Shown in pieces: positions 15,099 through 18,773 of a DNA stretch of 18,773 nt. Numbering within the stretch: position 1 is the first letter of the stretch; every line of letters begins with the position of its first letter. The notes beneath the pieces were generated by a model that was not told the origin of the DNA, did no database searches, and saw only the letters and a program-made list of their open reading frames with translations. The stretch spans positions 1-18,773 of the forward strand of contig CAYRJN010000060.1 in assembly GCA_964424545.1 (NCBI GenBank). Direction: 5' to 3'. The position numbers were made by a program, and so were the translations under genes. Source of the stretch: JAUVIB01 sp964424545. GTDB taxonomy: Bacteria > Calditrichota > Calditrichia > Calditrichales > Calditrichaceae.

Positions 15099-17595
15099 AT
15101 TTTAATAAAACCATTTTTTTTATTTCAACAAAGTTACCGCATTCCAAACGATAAAAATAGACACCGGATGAAAGCGAAGCGCCGTCAAATTTAAAAGAAT
15201 AATTTCCGGCGTTAATTTTTCGATTGACAAGAACTTTTACGACCCGGCCCCGAATATCATAGACGCTCAGCTTTACACGAGCCCTACGCGGTATCTCAAA
15301 CATAATTTTTGTTACGGGATTAAAGGGATTGGGATAGTTTTGCAATAAATTATAAATTGCATCTCCGCTATAATCTTCGACAGATAAAACCGAATCCGGC
15401 TTTATTATTAAGGCTTTAATTTCGAGGGGCGCCAAAGATATATTCTTTGTAAATGAATTATCCTCATACGTTACAATACCATCGTCATCTTCCGTTATCT
15501 CCCGCACCGCTAACCGTCCTTCCAATCCGTGAGCGCTCCCGTTAAAATTAAATGAAAAAGACAAGTTATCGTTCATCGAACAATTGGCCAAAATAACAGC
15601 GGTTTTATCCGCTTGTTTGTTTTGCCAAAAGGCCGACTGCAAAGCACTAAGGGTAACCTCAATCGGAGCGCCGTAATCATACCAGATACTTGTTATTTGC
15701 GGAAAATCGCCCTCTATCGTTGTCGGTTTTAACATCCTGCCGAAGGATAAATAATCTTTCAATTTAAAGCGCATTCTTGCCAAACGACGGACAAAGGGTT
15801 TTGCCTTATCCGCCGCATTGGGATCGGATACGATCCACGCGCTGGTACGCCCCGGCTGTATCCCGTTTACAAAGGCTTGGGTTAACTTACAGTAAAAAGA
15901 TTGATTATGATAATTAGCCGTACTCGTTGACGTGCCGAACAGTTGAACTTTACCGCTGTAAACCGCTTGAAAAGCAGGAACCAAATTATCCGTCGTCCAC
16001 CCCTCGACAAGAAATCCGTCCACTTGATCCGCCAAATAATCGCAGGCTCCCTCAGCCGTGATAAATACGCTGTCCACAATGCTACCATGAATCGTTTCCA
16101 ATAATTGTTTGTAACCGTCGCGCCACCAATGTCCGCCGGCCAGCGGATGATTATGCGTGCTGTCCATACATTCGCACGGTCCGGCCGCACATATTTGATC
16201 CAAATAAACGGAGCTGCACCCTATCCTATTTGTAAGTTGCTGCGATGCATCAACCAATATATCGTGCCATGGGCTTTGAGTGGGACACATCACGGCAAAG
16301 CGGTTTCCGTTGAAATCCTGATAATAAATAGCGCCGTTTTCTTTTTTTGTAGCATAAGGATAACCATTATCGAGATAATCCGATAGATCAGTGTCAAACA
16401 ATCTACCGTTAATATACGGCATTAAATAAATACGTTTTGACTCTTGTAAATCATCAACCAAATCGTTCATTCCCGGGCGCTCCGGAAAATATTCGGGATA
16501 ATCATTATCAAACTCCTTATTATTCCATTTGTACCAGTGAATACCAATTGGCACATTCATATAATCGGCATACTTTTGTATTGTATTTTTCAGATCGTCA
16601 TCGCTTTGTTGATCCGCATAATAGGCCCAAACGGCAATGCTACCGAGAGCATCTTGCCGTCTATTCCTGTTTTCATTTAACGTCGGCCAATATTTTGATG
16701 CACTCGAAACCCACTTACGATATATCTGCGACGCTTCATACCATCCTCCGGCAAACAATTCCAATTGAAAAGTGCCCGGAATCTTATAGTCGTTGCCCTT
16801 TTTGTTTTTATCGGGTACAATCCATCTGTCACAGTATAACAATCCGCCGTTTTCCTTTTTTACAATTATCTTTTTCTGCGATGCATCGGGATCATGCGTC
16901 CCAAGATAAAGGCCATATTCGTCGTTGTAATAGGCAGCGAACTGCATGGTAGCTTCCCACCCCGTAGGATAATTAAGGATAATATCTATGGCGCTATCGA
17001 AAGGATTTTTTACTACTTTTCCGGAATAGCGCGGGACAAGAAAAGCATCACTCCCCCTGGATTTCAAATTAATACAAGGAAAATCCAAATCCGTTAAACT
17101 GTTATTACGCAGGCCGGAAACGGATATATTCCAAATCGATTTATTCCCCCTTACGGATAACTTAACAATTATTGTTAAACTATCATTTAACGCTTCGTTT
17201 TTCGGATCACTCAATAAAATAATAGCATTTTCGCCATCATTAGTAACCGTTGTATTATTCCATCCTTCCGATGATTTTAAGAATACGCCGTCTATGAGGC
17301 ATAAAAAAATATCGCCATTTGTATTTGTATTTAATATTTCATGGTCATCATTCATAATTCCGCCTAATTTTACGCCGGATTCCGTTTTTTCGAGAGAAAC
17401 TTTTAATTTGCCATTACCGACAATTTCAACAGCAAAAAGCATTGAAACGCTCGTTGCAAGAACCGTCAACAATATTAGCATAGATTTTACAAATCGGCTT
17501 CCTAATAGAGTGCGTTTTGTACCGCTAATATTATTTTTATTAAATTTTAGTTTCTTCGAATATACCGCCATATTAATATCTTTTAACATTCCCAT
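15097..17595 (-). CDS. DUF6259-like secreted glycoside-hydrolase candidate with T9SS tail
   Basis: The product is 832 residues. A long basic N-region is followed by a hydrophobic signal segment at about residues 39-55, with likely cleavage near LFA-VE. A beta-rich domain (about 57-290) precedes a TIM-barrel-like region (about 315-640). Candidate active-site residues in the barrel are D466 in VYLDQI and E515 in TAEGACD; this is inferred from their position at barrel strand ends and is not known. The arrangement resembles DUF6259 proteins, which are related to alpha-galactosidase-type clans. A small beta-domain follows, and the C-terminal 85 residues from QNYPNPFNP form a T9SS type A sorting tail. 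The start is uncertain: ATG codons at residues 1, 3 and 9 all lack a good Shine-Dalgarno. Its role in the locus is probably side-chain or oligosaccharide cleavage, but the substrate cannot be read from sequence. Confidence 0.85.
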   Translation of the reverse strand: MGMLKDINMAVYSKKLKFNKNNISGTKRTLLGSRFVKSMLILLTVLATSVSMLFAVEIVGNGKLKVSLEKTESGVKLGGIMNDDHEILNTNTNGDIFLCLIDGVFLKSSEGWNNTTVTNDGENAIILLSDPKNEALNDSLTIIVKLSVRGNKSIWNISVSGLRNNSLTDLDFPCINLKSRGSDAFLVPRYSGKVVKNPFDSAIDIILNYPTGWEATMQFAAYYNDEYGLYLGTHDPDASQKKIIVKKENGGLLYCDRWIVPDKNKKGNDYKIPGTFQLELFAGGWYEASQIYRKWVSSASKYWPTLNENRNRRQDALGSIAVWAYYADQQSDDDLKNTIQKYADYMNVPIGIHWYKWNNKEFDNDYPEYFPERPGMNDLVDDLQESKRIYLMPYINGRLFDTDLSDYLDNGYPYATKKENGAIYYQDFNGNRFAVMCPTQSPWHDILVDASQQLTNRIGCSSVYLDQICAAGPCECMDSTHNHPLAGGHWWRDGYKQLLETIHGSIVDSVFITAEGACDYLADQVDGFLVEGWTTDNLVPAFQAVYSGKVQLFGTSTSTANYHNQSFYCKLTQAFVNGIQPGRTSAWIVSDPNAADKAKPFVRRLARMRFKLKDYLSFGRMLKPTTIEGDFPQITSIWYDYGAPIEVTLSALQSAFWQNKQADKTAVILANCSMNDNLSFSFNFNGSAHGLEGRLAVREITEDDDGIVTYEDNSFTKNISLAPLEIKALIIKPDSVLSVEDYSGDAIYNLLQNYPNPFNPVTKIMFEIPRRARVKLSVYDIRGRVVKVLVNRKINAGNYSFKFDGASLSSGVYFYRLECGNFVEIKKMVLLK

Positions 17596-17604
17596 GTATA
17601 AATA

Positions 17605-18773
17605 TTACTTAACCAATAACATTTTTTTAACTTCCATCTGATTATTTGATTGCAATTTATAAAAATATATCCCGGAAGTTAAATTACTGCCGTTGAATGG
17701 GACAGAGTATGAACCTGCCAGTATATTTTCATCTAACAACACTTTTACCTCTTGCCCTAATACATTATAAATAGACAATTTTACCATTCCTGCGATATTG
17801 ATAGTAAAATTTATGGTTGTTGTCGGATTGAAAGGATTCGGATAATTTTGAGAAAGTGTAAAATCTCTTATGGAGATGTTATCCCGGCCATTTTCGCCAA
17901 CTCCGGTAATCCCTCTCTCCAAATATTCAGAAACAAAGGCTACGGCATCGCCGCCCGTGCCTGTACCATACAACCAATCGGAATTAAATATTACTTTCTT
18001 TCCATCAGGGCTGACTGTTCCCTTTGGATAATTATCATAAGTGGTGCAGGAACTTCTCGCATAGCCAAAATGACGAATAATGCCGCTACCATCTAATTTT
18101 ACTTCAAATATTTCCGTGTTACTTGCGCCTGAATAAATACCCGTTGAAACCAGAGCCCAACCGGGGTTGTTAAATCCACGTCCTGAAATATGTCCGCCAA
18201 AACCCGACGCCTCTAAAAGTCTTGTAAATTTTCCATCACTTAAGCGAGACATGGATACGGGAATTACCTGAACCCAAACTTCATTACCTTCCGAATCAAA
18301 AGTAAGGTCACCATGCTCTGAGCTTACTCCAACCGTTCTAAGATAGTTAAAATTTAAATCATAGACCCTTGTTTCATAGTTCGTTACCTCATTTAGGACT
18401 ATAAAGTTACCGCCTGAAGATATTGACACCCAATCAATATTCTCATCATCGGGAAATAATTTTGTTGATATAACCGAATCCAGCTCAATGTCATAAAGCG
18501 ATGCTCGATGCGCAGTTCCTCCTCGTTCATCGGTGATAACCACATACTTGTCATCGGCAGAAATATTCCCTTCCCATGGACCAATCGTGGCTGTATATCC
18601 TTTAAATCGATGTAAAAGCGTAGTTTGGTTTGTTATAATATTTATATAATAGAATCCCTCTCCACTACAATAATATCTTTTATTAGGATCGGTATTTGAC
18701 CATCTGGAATCACCACCAGAAAAGCTTAGCACTTTATCCAATGTGTAATCATCCGCATTTAACAAATAATTAT
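17605..18773 (-). CDS. Secreted beta-propeller-like protein with T9SS C-terminal sorting domain (5'-truncated by window edge)
   Basis: The reading frame stays open to the end of the window. A TTG at 18765 can be read as a start, but in-frame sense codons precede it and no ribosome site is visible, so the true N-terminus probably lies outside. The visible roughly 388 residues begin with repeats of beta-strand character. They contain phrases such as SADDKYVVITDE and SPDGKKVIFNSDW, which resemble the PD40/TolB-type WD40-like blades of bacterial propeller proteins. The last 85 residues, starting at QNYPNPFNP and ending in VKKMLLVK, form a T9SS type A sorting tail, so the protein should be exported across the outer membrane. 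No catalytic motif is visible. It could be a carbohydrate-binding or sensing propeller, or the end of a larger enzyme. The stop lies 9 nt before the next gene, which indicates co-transcription. Confidence 0.8.
   Translation of the reverse strand, partial: NYLLNADDYTLDKVLSFSGGDSRWSNTDPNKRYYCSGEGFYYINIITNQTTLLHRFKGYTATIGPWEGNISADDKYVVITDERGGTAHRASLYDIELDSVISTKLFPDDENIDWVSISSGGNFIVLNEVTNYETRVYDLNFNYLRTVGVSSEHGDLTFDSEGNEVWVQVIPVSMSRLSDGKFTRLLEASGFGGHISGRGFNNPGWALVSTGIYSGASNTEIFEVKLDGSGIIRHFGYARSSCTTYDNYPKGTVSPDGKKVIFNSDWLYGTGTGGDAVAFVSEYLERGITGVGENGRDNISIRDFTLSQNYPNPFNPTTTINFTINIAGMVKLSIYNVLGQEVKVLLDENILAGSYSVPFNGSNLTSGIYFYKLQSNNQMEVKKMLLVK

Noticed and set aside
3870..17860. Recurring DNA block encoding QNYPNPFNP at four sites as a possible nucleotide repeat family
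   Set aside because: The similarity follows the conserved protein motif of T9SS tails and not a mobile or structural DNA repeat.
1..18773. CRISPR array, tRNA or rRNA gene, integrase or prophage signs
   Set aside because: No regularly spaced repeats, no tRNA-like cloverleaf or rRNA stretch, and no integrase or phage structural gene were seen.

Overview
The window is AT-rich bacterial DNA. Every supported gene lies on the minus strand, so transcription runs from base 18773 toward base 1. Most products carry a signal peptide or lipobox. Four also end in a roughly 85-residue C-terminal domain that opens with the NYPNPFNP signature of type IX secretion (T9SS type A sorting) proteins. That mix suggests a saprophytic member of the Bacteroidota/Ignavibacteriota/Calditrichota/KSB1 part of the FCB superphylum. 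No rRNA, tRNA or housekeeping gene is present to place it more closely.

Layout in transcription order. 18773-17605: C-terminal part of a secreted beta-propeller-like protein with a T9SS tail (open at the window edge). 17595-15097: DUF6259-like glycosidase candidate with a T9SS tail. 15033-12802: LamG plus purple-acid-phosphatase-like metallophosphoesterase. 12711-11548: CE2-type SGNH esterase lipoprotein. A 166-bp MITE-like inverted-repeat element (11362-11527) sits in the next spacer. 11290-10232: alpha/beta-hydrolase lipoprotein. A 501-bp gene-free region (9731-10231) probably separates two transcription units. 9730-8807: acetyl-esterase-like alpha/beta hydrolase. 8802-6868: parallel beta-helix protein with a T9SS tail. 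6791-5223: GH28 polygalacturonase. 5093-3870: secreted SMP-30/gluconolactonase-like propeller with a T9SS tail. 3838-2414: second GH28. 2360-2181: small unassigned reading frame. 2181-1288: esterase-D/CE1-like enzyme. 1258-171: second CE2 esterase, interrupted by a 10-N assembly gap. 67-1: start of another lipoprotein.

The genes fit a pectin-type polysaccharide locus: two GH28 enzymes cleave galacturonan, a beta-helix protein may be a lyase or binder, and five esterases of four different folds or subfamilies would remove acetyl or other ester groups. A lactonase-like propeller could act on released aldono- or uronolactones, and a DUF6259 protein may cleave side chains. Cargo is split between lipoproteins, plain Sec-exported proteins and T9SS-tagged proteins. 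No SusC/SusD pair, sugar transporter or regulator is visible.

Points for a second look: the N gap whose length can be predicted from the paralogue, the MITE-like element, the small coupled reading frame before the CE1 esterase, the extracellular lactonase, the phosphoesterase with GDHE in place of GNHE, and perfect palindromes at gene junctions.
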